Shown here piece by piece: positions 63,932 through 64,000 of a DNA stretch of 64,000 nt (position 1 is the first letter of the stretch; each line of letters opens with the position of its first letter). The stretch lies in NCBI GenBank assembly GCA_033032175.1, contig CM065323.1:14198001-14262000 (forward strand), read 5' to 3'. The stretch comes from Saturnia japonica (taxonomy: Eukaryota; Arthropoda; Insecta; Lepidoptera; Saturniidae). Both the position numbers and the translations under genes were made by a program. The notes under the pieces were generated by a model. It was not told the origin of the DNA. It did no database searches and saw nothing but the letters and a program-made list of their open reading frames with translations.

Positions 63932-64000
63932 CGCCAGCCCACGAGGAAACGACCTGCTTCCAACAACGCTTTGGCGGCGGTGACTGGGAGCGACAGGTGG
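63932..64000 (-). pseudogene. R1-like LINE ORF1 fragment at right edge
   Basis: Minus-strand AAKALLEAGRFLVGW-like reading, matching 54975-55047 of the ORF1-only LINE (AAKALIEAGRLLVGW) at most positions. It continues beyond the window. The GC-rich composition agrees. Confidence 0.75.

Noticed and set aside
1..64000. Host protein-coding gene
   Set aside because: Every open frame of appreciable length with recognisable motifs belongs to a transposable element; the remaining short frames have no supporting evidence.

Overview
The window is eukaryotic and almost certainly from an insect genome. It is AT-rich, with spliced genes, poly(A)- or (AAATA)-tailed retroposons and transposon families common in insects: BEL/Pao, Ty3/gypsy, CR1/Jockey-like, R1-like and RTE-like LINEs, hAT, Tc1/mariner, pogo/Tigger, PIF/Harbinger, piggyBac and Merlin. 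I see no convincing host gene, rRNA, tRNA, CRISPR array or bacterial operon. The insect order cannot be decided from this sequence alone. The stretch is best read as a dense, layered transposon bed in which later insertions sit inside earlier ones.

Layout, left half. A BEL/Pao gag with primer site and LTR (1-1865) abuts gypsy protease/RT remains (1867-2310). A CR1/Jockey-like LINE (2311-13990) is cut twice: by a 5.46-kb pogo/Tigger element (2769-8229), which itself holds a Tc1 element (4195-5710) and a 413-bp MITE-like insert (3668-4080), and by a 4.27-kb RTE-like LINE (8617-12890). Each junction has a target duplication, and removing the inserts brings the host reading frame back together. 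Gypsy gag and integrase pieces, LINE ORF1, BEL gag and an R1-like LINE 5' part follow (13990-18130). Then come a hAT transposase holding a 184-bp solo LTR (18776-20085), a decayed gypsy (21120-23100), a BEL with gag fused to RNase H (23120-24720) and a Merlin deletion derivative (25559-26299).

Middle. A complete 4.24-kb Harbinger element (28016-32254) is inserted at TTA inside a LINE endonuclease. It carries its two expected genes in opposite orientation: a six-exon Myb/SANT-like protein (+) and an uninterrupted five-exon DDE transposase (-). A gypsy/errantivirus-like relic with an env-type membrane segment (34120-36950) follows, then a Tc1 fragment, a 57-bp tandem array (38674-39295) and a multi-exon piggyBac transposase gene (39292-41917). 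The piggyBac cysteine-rich tail is cut off by one TGA.

Right half. An I/Jockey-like LINE ORF1 (42905-43800), a mariner remnant (44640-45340), and a hAT gene split by an R1-like LINE (45690-50932) are followed by a LINE RT fragment, a BEL 3' end with LTR (51972-53556) and an ORF1-only R1-like LINE with an A tail (54350-56935). A second pogo-family element (57224-62492), with a nearly complete transposase, holds a LINE 3' fragment. BEL RT, a LINE tail, three phase-matched leader exons of a truncated transposase-like gene, and another R1-like ORF1 fragment reach the right edge.

The element most likely to be functional is the Harbinger at 28016-32254. The best natural record is the four-level nest at 2311-13990.
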